A stretch of DNA of 64,000 bases from Desulfosporosinus fructosivorans (GCF_004766045.1 NZ_SPQQ01000002.1:186001-250000), one strand, 5' to 3'. Positions 1 through 7,707 are shown, counted from the stretch's first letter. Numbers and translations are program-made. Notes: a model not told the origin generated them from the sequence alone.

Positions 1-70
1 ACGGCGGGTCTTTCGCATTGCATGTGCTTTGGACGCATCGGCAACAAGAATCACGTTATGCGCCATGCAT
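1..70 (-). repeat. attC-like site, partial (window edge)
   Basis: The plus strand ends in CACGTTATGCGCC at 52-64, which resembles the outer core of an integron attC site. It lies 11 bases beyond the stop of the minus-strand nitroreductase. By comparison with the complete element at 4817-4906, only the gene-proximal half is in the window and the partner arm would lie before base 1. Assignment rests on position and on the GTTATGC core. Confidence 0.35.
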
Positions 71-80
71 TTTTACCATT

Positions 81-620
81 TTACCAATTTTCATAATGGA
101 CCAGTTCTTCGAGTTTCTTTCGTGGACGAGCTTTTGGCTTTTCATCTGCATATCCAAGAGTGATAATCCCAACTACATATTTATCAGTAGGTATATTTAA
201 AACTGGTCTGATTCCTTCTTGAATAAACCATGCAACCCAACAAGTACCTAATCCTAAGTTGTCAGCTTCTAGTAATATATGTCCTATGGAAATTGATGTA
301 TCTCTGATTATCTGTTTAAGTTCTTCTTGTGGACTATTTTCATTTAACGATATATCTACATCTTCTTCTATCCTTGAACGTATATCTGCCACACAAACGA
401 TAAAAACTGGCGCTGAGAGCATCCATTTTTGGTTATTAGATATAACAGCTAATTCCTGTCTAATCAATTCTGATTTTACAACAATAAAATGCCACGGTTG
501 TGTATTGTCACCAGATGGAGCTAACCTTGCACTCTCAAGTACTTTAATTATTTTTTCATCTTCAACTGGTCTATTCATGTAGTTTCTAATACTTCTACGC
601 ATTTCAATCTCTTTAATCAT
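81..620 (-). CDS. Nitroreductase family protein
   Basis: A 179-residue protein of the FMN-dependent nitroreductase family, which reduces nitro compounds, quinones or flavins with NAD(P)H in the cytoplasm. The FMN-contact signature RRSIRNY is at about residues 8-14. The APSGDNTQPWHF segment at about 34-45 is typical, and the C-terminal half contains GLGTCWVAW. Length is normal for the short single-domain subgroup. GGAGGG lies upstream of the ATG. Substrate cannot be predicted. It is the last complete gene of the minus-strand accessory block and is followed directly by an attC-like end. Confidence 0.9.
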   Translation of the reverse strand: MIKEIEMRRSIRNYMNRPVEDEKIIKVLESARLAPSGDNTQPWHFIVVKSELIRQELAVISNNQKWMLSAPVFIVCVADIRSRIEEDVDISLNENSPQEELKQIIRDTSISIGHILLEADNLGLGTCWVAWFIQEGIRPVLNIPTDKYVVGIITLGYADEKPKARPRKKLEELVHYENW

Positions 621-734
621 ACTATTTGATTCCCTCCATTAAAATATAATATTTGAAATTGCTACGCTATATCCTTTAGGTTGAATTATTCTTTTAGAGT
701 CGTCAATGAGCCAATAAAAGGATCACTATGCTAG

Positions 735-800
735 GCTTAATTTCTTCTATGCATTATCATTCTCCAAGTGTCAGGAACAAACTGTTATGTTATGTTATGT
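735..800 (-). repeat. attC-like site, degenerate
   Basis: TGCATTATCATTCTCC then AAGTGTCAGGAAC and TGTTATGT match the right half of the element at 7784-7860 (spacer with TTCATCTTGACAAAG, then TGTCAGGAATC, then TGTTATAA). The left arm is not recognisable, so this is a decayed or half element. It sits downstream of the 840-1193 gene, as expected for the 3' end of a minus-strand cassette. TGTTATGTTATGTTATGT at 783-800 is also a short tandem repeat. Confidence 0.4.
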
Positions 801-839
801 CGCGGCAAAGGAATGCCGAAACTTCTTGAACTCCTAGCA

Positions 840-1193
840 TCAAGGAATGAGTCCGTCTTCAGTGCCTATGTTATTACTCAATCGGTCCAAAACGCTCCTA
901 AGTCCAGGCTGTCGGACGTGATATTTTGCTCCCATATTATCGATGATTTGAAGATCGGATTCTCCAATTGCCTTAATCTCTATTTCTTGATCATTAATTA
1001 AATGAATAATAATCTTGGAATCATCTTTTGGGATTACTTCATTTGTGCCAATTACCTGAACTGAAGATAACATCCGCCTAATCTCCAGCCCTTCTGCATT
1101 AGAAACCCTCTTACCTTCATTCGGCGAAAGTGGACCATGAAAGTTTACATGTGAAAAGTTATCCCTTTCTTGTAGCGACGAAGTAGCAGACAT
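840..1193 (-). CDS. Hypothetical protein, 117 aa
   Basis: I do not recognise the family. The reading frame is open back to 1253, but AAGGGGG sits seven nt upstream of the ATG at 1193, so that start is preferred (product begins MSATSSLQER). The protein is soluble and rather acidic, with no membrane segment. Its central part (VQVIGTNEVIPKDDSKIIIH) is predicted beta-rich. It is flanked by attC-like sequences, consistent with an orphan cassette gene. Confidence 0.6.
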   Translation of the reverse strand: MSATSSLQERDNFSHVNFHGPLSPNEGKRVSNAEGLEIRRMLSSVQVIGTNEVIPKDDSKIIIHLINDQEIEIKAIGESDLQIIDNMGAKYHVRQPGLRSVLDRLSNNIGTEDGLIP

Positions 1194-1244
1194 CGTGATC
1201 CCCCTTAACTTTGCATCCAGAATTATTTTGTTTCTGGATTTAAA

Positions 1245-1325
1245 ATATCGCAATCCTACTTCACAAAGAACAAATGACCCAGCGGTTTCACATACGTTAG
1301 ACGATGTTGTGCTCTACATAGAAAA
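1245..1325 (-). repeat. attC-like site with GTTAGAC core
   Basis: ACGTTAGACGATG at 1294-1306 recurs exactly at 12751-12763, and both are followed by a similar TGTNNTCTAC stretch. GTTAGAC is the classical attC core sequence. Both copies lie just past the stop codon of a minus-strand gene (here 1344-1685). Arms of a clear hairpin are not obvious, so confidence is modest. Confidence 0.35.
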
Positions 1326-1343
1326 TCTAAATGCTGGTTTTAT

Positions 1344-1685
1344 TTAGCCTGCGTTTGTGCGATAACTTTCTTTAATAAATGACAGTAATAAAAGAATCAA
1401 TAATATCCCTGATACAATAGTCGAATAATTATAAACCCGTTTAAAGAGATCTGCACTCCACTGGACGTTATCAGTTATTATCGAATATGCAATAGTATTA
1501 GAAATTCCGATCCCGTCATGAATGCCTGGTATGAGGCTATAAATATGATTATGGGAAAGGCTAACATTTGCTAAAACTGATACTCCGAAAAGAATTAACA
1601 TTGTCTTTGAGAATTTGTAGTTATCATTTCTTTTATAAAGCAGAATGAAAAAAGCAATAGTTATTCCTATCACCACTAGTAACAT
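1344..1685 (-). CDS. Small membrane protein, 113 aa
   Basis: Unrecognised integral membrane protein. An N-terminal hydrophobic helix (about 1-17, LLVVIGITIAFFILL), a second at about 28-44 and a C-terminal one at about 91-105 (ILLILLLLSFI) predict three spans. GGGAGG sits six nt before the ATG. The 90-residue region between the second and third spans carries His and Asp residues but no motif I can name. It belongs to the minus-strand accessory block. Confidence 0.65.
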   Translation of the reverse strand: MLLVVIGITIAFFILLYKRNDNYKFSKTMLILFGVSVLANVSLSHNHIYSLIPGIHDGIGISNTIAYSIITDNVQWSADLFKRVYNYSTIVSGILLILLLLSFIKESYRTNAG

Positions 1686-1928
1686 ACTAATCCTCCCAAT
1701 TCGTTTTTTTAAAGTTCCCAGAACTTTGTGGAATTCTCTTTCATCTTACAAAGTTCGGTCTGTTCGACAACCAATTCTTCAAAGAGTTGAGCTAATGATT
1801 CTATATCAGAGGACGTAGCAATTTGTAAAGTTACCAATGCAACCCGCCCCCTGCCTCGAAAGGATTAATCCTAGAAAGTTGAGCAACCTCAAAACAGATG
1901 GGAGGCCTCCAACATTCACCTTATTTTG

Positions 1929-1978
1929 ATGACCATATAGTAATGACCATATAGTAATGACCATATAGTAATGGCCAT
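1929..1978. repeat. 14-bp tandem repeat, about 3.5 copies
   Basis: The unit ATGACCATATAGTA is repeated exactly three times at 1929-1942, 1943-1956 and 1957-1970, followed by a diverged partial unit ATGGCCAT. It lies between the 1344-1685 gene and the Amj gene, next to a block that is repeated elsewhere in the accessory region. Confidence 0.9.
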
Positions 1979-2005
1979 TTGTACGGAACCTTAATGTTAA
2001 TATCA
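1971..2005 (-). repeat. Dispersed post-gene repeat, copy 1
   Basis: This 35-bp sequence (ATGGCCATTTGTACGGAACC then TTAATGTTAATATCA) matches 8091-8125 with two mismatches and 5699-5732 more loosely. All three copies lie just downstream of minus-strand genes in the accessory block (Amj, VOC protein and VOC remnant). They may belong to the cassette ends. Confidence 0.7.
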
Positions 2006-2026
2006 CTTTGGATCAATGAAGCCTCA

Positions 2027-2818
2027 CTACCTGTAAAAAGAAGCAATTAGCCGAGCGGCTGGTAAGAATAGCACCTGGCCTAACAAAGTACCAACCACCT
2101 TGGAAGTAATGAGCATCACTACCAGGGCCTTAACGTCGCCATATGGTCTCTTCCCTCTTAAAGCTTGATCAGTAATCATCGCTGCCTTTGGATCAATGAG
2201 AAGCGTTAGTAAAATTGCCGCAATCCCATTGATCATTCCAGATGATGCAACAACCGTAAGTCTATGTTCCTCAGAAACCAATATCGCCGCATAACTTGCT
2301 GAAAGGACGCCAATCGTATATATTCCTGTGACTAATACATTTAATATAAGTAGTCGCTTTGGGATTTCACGATACCTTAATCTTTCTAACATCGTCTTTG
2401 ATGGTTTTGTGACACTTTTTACTATTCGTTTGATATTGTTTAAATGTAAGGCCTCAACCACAAGTGATGGGACAGAACCAGTTATTTCTAAGCGGTTTAC
2501 TGCTTTCTCAAAAATCCTTAGGAATGATGGAATCAAAAGCACACCAGTTAGAGTACCAATCGTTGCAGCAAAAATCACCCTACGCATATCCATTATTGGA
2601 TTTAAACCTTGAGTAATACTTATTCCAATAATCCCTGCAATCAATGGCGCTTGTAAAGTATTTGCGGTACGCGAAACTAGTGCGATGAGATTAAATAGAG
2701 AAAAGGATAATGCAACTTGCCCACTCTTAACTGAGTTCAGCCTCACAGAATATGCAAGGGTATCGACAAGGTGAATTATAGACGTTAGAATAATCAATTC
2801 AATTAACGTTCTCTCCAC
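2027..2818 (-). CDS. amj: Amj family lipid II flippase (DUF2837)
   Basis: A 263-residue multispanning membrane protein of the Amj/YdaH family (DUF2837). Known role of the family: Amj moves lipid II across the membrane as an alternative to MurJ, and in Bacillus subtilis it is induced by envelope stress. The conserved N-terminus IIHLVDTLAYSVRLNSVKSG and SRTANTLQAPLIA at about 50-62 are diagnostic. About six helices are predicted. Length matches B. subtilis Amj (about 270). Start is GTG behind AAGGAGGGTG. An envelope-synthesis gene inside an accessory array is unusual and may give resistance to agents that target MurJ; that is inference. Confidence 0.85.
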   Translation of the reverse strand: MERTLIELIILTSIIHLVDTLAYSVRLNSVKSGQVALSFSLFNLIALVSRTANTLQAPLIAGIIGISITQGLNPIMDMRRVIFAATIGTLTGVLLIPSFLRIFEKAVNRLEITGSVPSLVVEALHLNNIKRIVKSVTKPSKTMLERLRYREIPKRLLILNVLVTGIYTIGVLSASYAAILVSEEHRLTVVASSGMINGIAAILLTLLIDPKAAMITDQALRGKRPYGDVKALVVMLITSKVVGTLLGQVLFLPAARLIASFYR

Positions 2819-2911
2819 TGACTCACCCTCCTTTCTCCGAATGACGATTTCATCTAATGCCGTGAAGTATTCACGACGTTGACGGCCCCGTTTATACTAC
2901 GGGTATCGTGT

Positions 2912-3640
2912 CTAAACCGGCAAAACCGAGATAATATAACCACCTGTAATTAAGCTTATAAGATTTGCGATAAAAACATAAATCAAGATACGGCTCTTTT
3001 TATGCTCCGTAATGAAAATGGGAAACGCAATCATTTCAGCCACAAATACAAAAACCTCTCCTATTATTAAACTGAAAATCAAATAGCTTGGCATCAACGA
3101 ACCTCCGCTATTTAACCAGATATTCAATGCACCCTGTGTAACAAGGTTGATAGCAAGAAATATAAGCCAACTTCTCTTTTGTCTAAACCTAAAGAGCCCG
3201 AAAATGATGCCTTCAAGTAAAAGCGTAAGCAGTAACCGTATTGACACCAGGAGCACCGAGCGAGACGGATATTTGCCGAGCGTAAGCTCCCGATTGGATA
3301 GGTCCAAGGTAACCACGTTGTTATAACGCTGCAAGGGTGCACCAAGCGTACATACAAAGCTCTCCCCATTTGTGGTGACTTTGAACGTATACTTGCCACC
3401 GGCCAGCATATCTCTCGAATAAAAAACGTAATATCCTTCCCATGCAACCCACCGAACTATCGCTTCTGGCTGATTCTCATTGGATATCAATACAATTGAA
3501 AGGTCATCTGGCGGATTGTTAATGAGTATAACCAATGATGGCGGTTCCGCAGAATTTGCCAAGGCTGTTGTAGGCAGGATTGATATCATCAACGTACATA
3601 ACACCATAACCAATAGCAAGCGTTTACCAGTCTTGTTCAT
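2912..3640 (-). CDS. Secreted-domain plus membrane protein, 242 aa
   Basis: Unrecognised. A cleavable signal peptide is predicted (residues 1-28, KRLLLVMVLCTLMISILPTT then ALANS). A beta-rich external domain of about 100 residues follows (LVILINNPPDDLSIVL onward), then four hydrophobic helices from about residue 130 to the C-terminus. AGGGG precedes the ATG. It is separated by only 15 bases from the methyltransferase upstream, so the two may be co-transcribed. This layout (extracellular beta domain, four-helix membrane part) suggests a sensor or envelope protein, but no function can be named. Confidence 0.65.
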   Translation of the reverse strand: MNKTGKRLLLVMVLCTLMISILPTTALANSAEPPSLVILINNPPDDLSIVLISNENQPEAIVRWVAWEGYYVFYSRDMLAGGKYTFKVTTNGESFVCTLGAPLQRYNNVVTLDLSNRELTLGKYPSRSVLLVSIRLLLTLLLEGIIFGLFRFRQKRSWLIFLAINLVTQGALNIWLNSGGSLMPSYLIFSLIIGEVFVFVAEMIAFPIFITEHKKSRILIYVFIANLISLITGGYIISVLPV

Positions 3641-3655
3641 ATTATAACCCCTACT

Positions 3656-4303
3656 TTAACTAATCTTTTGGGCATAAACGAACATGTCTACTGTCGTTCT
3701 GCCGTCGCTTTCGGGATATAAATCTCGTTGAATTTTTAGTATTTTTAAATTGTTCTTTACTAGTATTCGTCTAATAAAATCTTCCGAGTAGTAGTTGAAG
3801 AATATGTAGTCGTTAGGACTAAAACTAGTTGTTTCGAAACCCGACTTTAAACCTTCCATACAACTTAAATATAAGAAACCACCCTTACTTAATACTACAC
3901 CTATATCGTTAACCAATTTCTCAGCTTCCTCATTTGATAAATGGGGTAGGCAGAAAGACGCTATGACTGCATCATACACCTTACCCTTAAAATTCATGTC
4001 TCTAATATCTCCAACTAAGAAGTTTACATTTGGAGAAACGACATTTGCTCGTGCACGATTGATCATCTCTGTGGAAAGGTCGATGCCCAATATCTCAAAT
4101 CCTTTATTTGCTTCGACCAGGAGCTTTGCAGCATTTCCGGGACCACATCCGACATCTAAAACCTTTGCCCTGGGCAATAAAATATCGCAAAATCCCTCTA
4201 ATTTAGTCTTGTAACTCTCGAAATCCATGAACTTGCTTTGATATGAATCCGCATGCTTATCGTATGCCTCTATCGTCTTCTTCGTTTTATCCAAATTGGT
4301 CAT
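3656..4303 (-). CDS. Class I SAM-dependent methyltransferase
   Basis: A 215-residue Rossmann-fold methyltransferase (Methyltransf_11/25 type). Motif I VLDVGCGPGN is at residues 48-57. The acidic residue ending strand 2 is in EILGIDLSTEM (about 71-81). Motif II-like FLVGDIRDM is near 95, and the later motif VIASFCLPHL is near 115. Its methyl acceptor is unknown. The last 59 bases of this gene are duplicated, truncated, at 6559-6617 beside an attC-like end. Confidence 0.85.
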   Translation of the reverse strand: MTNLDKTKKTIEAYDKHADSYQSKFMDFESYKTKLEGFCDILLPRAKVLDVGCGPGNAAKLLVEANKGFEILGIDLSTEMINRARANVVSPNVNFLVGDIRDMNFKGKVYDAVIASFCLPHLSNEEAEKLVNDIGVVLSKGGFLYLSCMEGLKSGFETTSFSPNDYIFFNYYSEDFIRRILVKNNLKILKIQRDLYPESDGRTTVDMFVYAQKIS

Positions 4304-4334
4304 CCTTTCCTGCGATGGTGTAGTTTAAGAATTA

Positions 4335-4724
4335 CTATTTTCTAATCCAACTCGCCACGTTTAATAGCACCAATCCAAATATGATAGTCCATATCACAAT
4401 TATAATTGCTGCAGCAAACCAATTCTTTGGTTTCGTCGTCAGTGTAGATTCCTTCATTCTTGCCTCTTCCATTACTGGTCCTGGAATCATCTTTAATACC
4501 ATGGCAATACCCAAGGGAATAAGAACTAGGTCATCAAGATAACCAAGAACTGGAATGAAATCGGGGATTAGGTCAATTGGACTCAACGCATATCCCACTA
4601 CAATAACAATCAACAGTTTTGCATACCAAGGAACTCTTGGATCTCTATAGGCAAAATACAGGGCCATAACTTCTGCTTTTAAGTGCTTAGCCTTATGTTT
4701 AAGACGTTCCAATATATTCGACAT
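4335..4724 (-). CDS. DUF1232 / YkvA family membrane protein
   Basis: A 129-residue member of the DUF1232 (YkvA-like) family. The diagnostic block is PWYAKLLIVIVVGYALSPID, followed by LIPDFIPVLGYLDDL, at about residues 30-65. A hydrophobic C-terminal helix lies at about 103-123. These proteins are small membrane proteins of unknown biochemical role. The gene lies between the methyltransferase and the 4817-4906 palindrome. Confidence 0.85.
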   Translation of the reverse strand: MSNILERLKHKAKHLKAEVMALYFAYRDPRVPWYAKLLIVIVVGYALSPIDLIPDFIPVLGYLDDLVLIPLGIAMVLKMIPGPVMEEARMKESTLTTKPKNWFAAAIIIVIWTIIFGLVLLNVASWIRK

Positions 4725-4816
4725 GGGAAGAACGCAACCCCTTTGTTTAAAAACTATCCGCTGACCTACCCCTGCCTCTGTATTTCCACATGAATAAATG
4801 AAGACCTAACCCAAAT

Positions 4817-4906
4817 GGCGCAAAACGTTCCATGGGTTTGCGACGCATCCCAACCACTTGCATCTTTACAAAGTGTCGCAAACCCTCGGTTATATAAAGT
4901 TGCGCC
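4817..4906 (-). repeat. attC-like site, best-preserved copy
   Basis: Two nested perfect inverted repeats are present. The outer arms are GGCGCAA (4817-4823) and TTGCGCC (4900-4906); the inner arms are GGGTTTGCGAC (4834-4844) and GTCGCAAACCC (4875-4885). The spacer CATCCCAACCACTTGCATCT (4846-4865) is shared with the other elements. The site overlaps the 3' end of the LysE gene, so it sits where a cassette recombination site should be. Two nested arm pairs flanking a larger spacer is the attC architecture. Confidence 0.65.
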
Positions 4907-5594
4907 CCCAGATGCTTGCTAGTGCAATAAAACCAAATATCAATATGACTATTCCTGATAGCTTATTTACCCATAGCAACCTTGTAGTGTCAAATCTCTT
5001 TCCGAGTACATGAACAGTTGAAATTAACATCAACCACCATAAACCTGATCCAACAAATACCCCTATCACTAATATTGACGACGACAAATAATTAGATTGA
5101 ATTGTCCCTATTCCCAATCCAGCAAAGACAGCCGCAAAAGAAATGATCGTCATTGGGTTTGTAATTGTGAGTAAAAAGGTGGAAAGGTAATTCCTTATTA
5201 ACCCTTGTTTATTAGACGATACAGACTCATCTGATGGTTTTGTTATAAATGTTTTAATTCCTAAATAACAAAGAAAGAGTCCTCCAATAAGCCTTAGCCA
5301 AATTTGTTGACCTGTTAAAAAATTCGATATACTTGCTAAGCTAAAACCGGCGATCATTCCATAGGTAGCATCAGCTGTGGCCGCACCTATTCCTGATATG
5401 AATCCAGATAATCTCCCCTCTGTCAATGTCCGCCTTATACAAAGAACTCCAATCGGGCCAACTGGCGCAGCAATTGAAAAACCGATAATTACACCCTTAA
5501 TTAAAAAAGGTAAATCCACATCCTCAAATCCATTCTTGCATGGCAATTTTATATATCGTCCCGCGTATTCCCGAAGTCTAGGTACTACCTGCAT
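4890..5594 (-). CDS. LysE/RhtB family exporter
   Basis: A 234-residue protein whose core is a LysE-type amino acid or metabolite exporter with six predicted membrane helices. The family signature IAAPVGPIGVLCIRRTL is at about 40-56, followed by GRLSGFISGIGAATADATYG. Substrate is unknown. The annotated ATG has GAGGG only a few bases upstream and adds about 30 residues before the usual LysE start; a GTG near residue 26 is an alternative. The 3' end overlaps an attC-like element. Confidence 0.8.
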   Translation of the reverse strand: MQVVPRLREYAGRYIKLPCKNGFEDVDLPFLIKGVIIGFSIAAPVGPIGVLCIRRTLTEGRLSGFISGIGAATADATYGMIAGFSLASISNFLTGQQIWLRLIGGLFLCYLGIKTFITKPSDESVSSNKQGLIRNYLSTFLLTITNPMTIISFAAVFAGLGIGTIQSNYLSSSILVIGVFVGSGLWWLMLISTVHVLGKRFDTTRLLWVNKLSGIVILIFGFIALASIWGRNFI

Positions 5595-5595
5595 A

Positions 5596-5680
5596 TTCCC
5601 TCAGATTTTAGGATACGTTGTTATCTGGAGTTGAACGGCCCGAGCCAACCACGGTTGGGATGACTTCCAACATTCACCTT
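5596..5680 (-). repeat. attC-like site, weak
   Basis: ACGTTGTTATC at 5605-5615 and a CCAACCACGGTTGG palindrome at 5645-5658 precede ACTTCCAACATTCACCTT (5663-5680), a version of the spacer seen in the better elements. Arms are poorly matched. The same spacer version recurs near 1905-1922. Confidence 0.25.
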
Positions 5681-5698
5681 TTTCTATAAACAAATATT

Positions 5699-5732
5699 AT
5701 GGCCATTCGTACGGACCTTGCTGTTAAGTATT
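5699..5732 (-). repeat. Dispersed post-gene repeat, copy 2
   Basis: A diverged copy of the 1971-2005 / 8091-8125 sequence (ATGGCCATTCGTACGGACC). It is contiguous with the truncated VOC gene end at 5733-5810, as the intact copy is with the intact VOC gene. Confidence 0.6.
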
Positions 5733-5810
5733 AAAGTTCAATCTTCCAACAAACCTGTAGCTTTCTTTACGAATTCTTGAGGCATTGAAGTTTTCTTACA
5801 AATGTCTTCT
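5733..5810 (-). pseudogene. Truncated 3' end of a VOC protein gene
   Basis: These 78 bases match 8125-8202, the last codons and stop of the VOC gene at 8130-8603, with three mismatches. The preceding repeat is also shared. The rest of the gene is absent: the next sequence upstream on the minus strand belongs to the GNAT gene's intergenic region. It is a gene remnant left by duplication and deletion inside the array. Confidence 0.85.
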
Positions 5811-5848
5811 TTATAAACAGTCTAGCGATCTTTCAAATTTCAATGCGA

Positions 5849-6460
5849 CTAACCACAATCGTTATTAACTCTTACATTTGTATCCAATAAAGCTAATTCA
5901 TATAGTTTAAACCAAACTAATCCTGGAACATTTAACCCTAAATCAACAGTTTCAACGTATTTATATCCACACTTCTCATACAATGAGATAGCCGGTGTAT
6001 TGTGAATGGAAACATCTAAACGAATTGTTTTGATTCTTTGTTCAATACTATATCTCTTTGCAAAATTCATTAATTCTTCCCCAATACCATTCTTCATATA
6101 CTTTGGATGAACAACAAGCGTATGTATCACGATAACGTCTTTATAGTCTGCTTCGATCCCCCAAGTCACTTGATCGTAGGCAGTCTCGGGTTCATGATTT
6201 AATATTATAGAACCTGCAATTTCATTATTTACTTTCAATACAAACAAACTATTATTTTGGATTCCATTAACAGCCGTTTCTCTAATTGGATATAACCCTT
6301 TTGCCCAACCTGGATAGTTCGTACCTAATTCGAAATAATCGTTTAATTTATCATATAAATTTTCTAATTCATCGATATCATTTATTGTTCCCTTTTCTAA
6401 AATAAAATCATTAATAACCAATTCTTTCACTGTTTTATCAAATGGTTTAATAATATCCAT
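5849..6460 (-). CDS. GNAT family N-acetyltransferase
   Basis: A 203-residue GNAT-fold acetyltransferase that transfers an acetyl group from acetyl-CoA to an unknown amine. The acetyl-CoA binding motif A VVHPKYMKNGIGEELMNFA is at about 114-132, followed by IRLDVSIHNTPAISLYEKCG, the usual C-terminal beta-bulge region. AAGGAG precedes the ATG by seven bases. It is one of three GNAT genes in the accessory block. Confidence 0.88.
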   Translation of the reverse strand: MDIIKPFDKTVKELVINDFILEKGTINDIDELENLYDKLNDYFELGTNYPGWAKGLYPIRETAVNGIQNNSLFVLKVNNEIAGSIILNHEPETAYDQVTWGIEADYKDVIVIHTLVVHPKYMKNGIGEELMNFAKRYSIEQRIKTIRLDVSIHNTPAISLYEKCGYKYVETVDLGLNVPGLVWFKLYELALLDTNVRVNNDCG

Positions 6461-6489
6461 TGGTATGCTCCTTTTATATGATATAACTA

Positions 6490-6556
6490 TTCTTCACGCG
6501 TCATATTATATTAATCTCGGCAAAGTATCATGAACACTCTGTTACACGCCCTCGAC
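6490..6556 (-). repeat. attC-like half site
   Basis: CTCGGCAAAGTATCATGAAC then CTCTGTTACACGCC resembles the right half of the palindromic elements (ACAAAGTGTCAGGAATCCCC then TGTTATAA). CACGCGTCAT near 6497 could be the left end. It directly follows, in the minus-strand sense, a truncated methyltransferase gene end, giving a remnant-plus-site arrangement. Confidence 0.35.
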
Positions 6557-6558
6557 AT

Positions 6559-6617
6559 CTTTAACTAATCTTTTGGGCATAGACGAACATGTCTATTGTT
6601 GTGCTACCGTCGCTTTC
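6559..6617 (-). pseudogene. Truncated 3' end of a methyltransferase gene
   Basis: These 59 bases match 3654-3712, the 3' end and stop codon of the methyltransferase at 3656-4303, with five mismatches. Upstream sequence does not continue the homology. It is a second remnant of an array gene, about 2.9 kb from its intact relative. Confidence 0.8.
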
Positions 6618-6682
6618 ATTAGCAATTAAGAATGGAAAACTTTTATTCGATAATTCCTAATTGCAGATTTTTTTAAGTTTTA

Positions 6683-6994
6683 TTATTGGCTTAAAACTGT
6701 TAATCCTAGCCAACCGATAATACTGACATACGGTAATACGAAAATCCACGCTAATCTACTTTTCTCATATTTTATAGCTAATGCCGAGCCAACAAAGAAT
6801 ATGGGAAGAGCATACATAATATATCTAAATTTCGGAGTGGAGCCCAAATACCAAGATATTGGTATAGCAAAAATCGCTCCTAAGATTATTAACCAAATCC
6901 TCTTAGAATATATTCCGATACATACAAGAACGATAGATGTAATAATTCCAGGCCATCCAATAAGCGTTCTTAGCAATCCATAAAGCATTTCCAT
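6683..6994 (-). CDS. Small membrane protein, 103 aa
   Basis: Unrecognised. The frame is open to 7066, but GAGGAGTGAGG lies just before the ATG at 6994, so that start is preferred (product begins MEMLYGLLRTL). Four hydrophobic segments cover most of the length (for example GIITSIVLVCIGIYS, IWLIILGAIFAIPI and YALPIFFVGSALAI), so it is an integral membrane protein. It is followed by the methyltransferase remnant. Confidence 0.6.
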   Translation of the reverse strand: MEMLYGLLRTLIGWPGIITSIVLVCIGIYSKRIWLIILGAIFAIPISWYLGSTPKFRYIMYALPIFFVGSALAIKYEKSRLAWIFVLPYVSIIGWLGLTVLSQ

Positions 6995-7102
6995 AGACCT
7001 CACTCCTCTTGTCGGATTACCTGAATTGGATATATTTGATTTGGACCTAAAATAGGTTCCAATCACGCGTTGTTTTGTGACCCAACATTACACTCCGGAA
7101 TG

Positions 7103-7192
7103 CCATTTTACATAACGTTTAGGTATTCCCGAGGCGTCCCAACTACATTCATCATCCTCTAAGTGTCGTAAATACCTTGTTGTGTAAAGTAG
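7103..7192 (-). repeat. attC-like site
   Basis: Outer arms are TTTACATAAC (7107-7116) and GTTGTGTAAA (7179-7188), with one mismatch. Inner arms are AGGTATT (7121-7127) and AATACCT (7171-7177). The spacer CGTCCCAACTACATTCATCAT is the family version. ATAACGTT at 7112-7119 is the outer core on the gene-distal side. The element ends 20 bases beyond the stop of the GNAT gene at 7213. Confidence 0.6.
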
Positions 7193-7212
7193 CGCTTTCC
7201 AGAGGAATACAT

Positions 7213-7707
7213 TCAAGTGCTTATAATTGGGAGCTTGTATAATGAAACAAATCTCCCTTTAATATTTGAAGGAACTTCCTCGATGAATTGAGCACCTACT
7301 CTATTGTAAAACCCTATTGCATTTGGATCTGAAAGAATATGTAAGCAAGCAATATTCTTTTTTCTACACAATTCCTTAGCAAATGATATTAGTTCAGAAC
7401 CCACTCTTTTCCCAATAAAATCTGGATGAACAAAAATATGATCCAACCAAAAGCCCTTTCTTATCAAGAATTCTTCCACCTGAAAATCATCTTTAACTTT
7501 GACTATTGAAATAAATCCGACTACCACCCCTTCAACCTTCGCGACATAAACTTCATTCTGATTTATGTAATCTACGGTTATTGTCAATTCATCCTTCCAC
7601 ACGTCGAAATACTCTTTGGGATATTTCCAATATCGTTTAGCTGCAAATGAAATTGATGTTAGCATGTCACTTTCTACACCTACAGCACGCCTAATCATAA
7701 TATTCAC
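7213..7707 (-). CDS. GNAT family N-acetyltransferase
   Basis: A 164-residue GNAT protein. Motif A is LDHIFVHPDFIGKRVGSEL then ISFAKELC, at about 88-115. The C-terminal HILSDPNAIGFYNRVGAQF is the usual last beta-alpha unit. The start is GTG with GGAGGTG eight bases upstream. Substrate unknown. It is followed by a well-formed attC-like element, a typical cassette layout. Confidence 0.88.
   Translation of the reverse strand: MNIMIRRAVGVESDMLTSISFAAKRYWKYPKEYFDVWKDELTITVDYINQNEVYVAKVEGVVVGFISIVKVKDDFQVEEFLIRKGFWLDHIFVHPDFIGKRVGSELISFAKELCRKKNIACLHILSDPNAIGFYNRVGAQFIEEVPSNIKGRFVSLYKLPIIST

Noticed and set aside
1806..2006. 66-residue minus-strand frame
   Set aside because: It runs through the 14-bp tandem repeat and the dispersed 35-bp repeat, has no ribosome binding site, and its translation is low-complexity.
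2850..2925. attC-like site between the Amj and 2912-3640 genes
   Set aside because: CATCTAATGCCG and GTCTAAACCGGC are related as direct, not inverted, repeats, and the shared spacer is missing.
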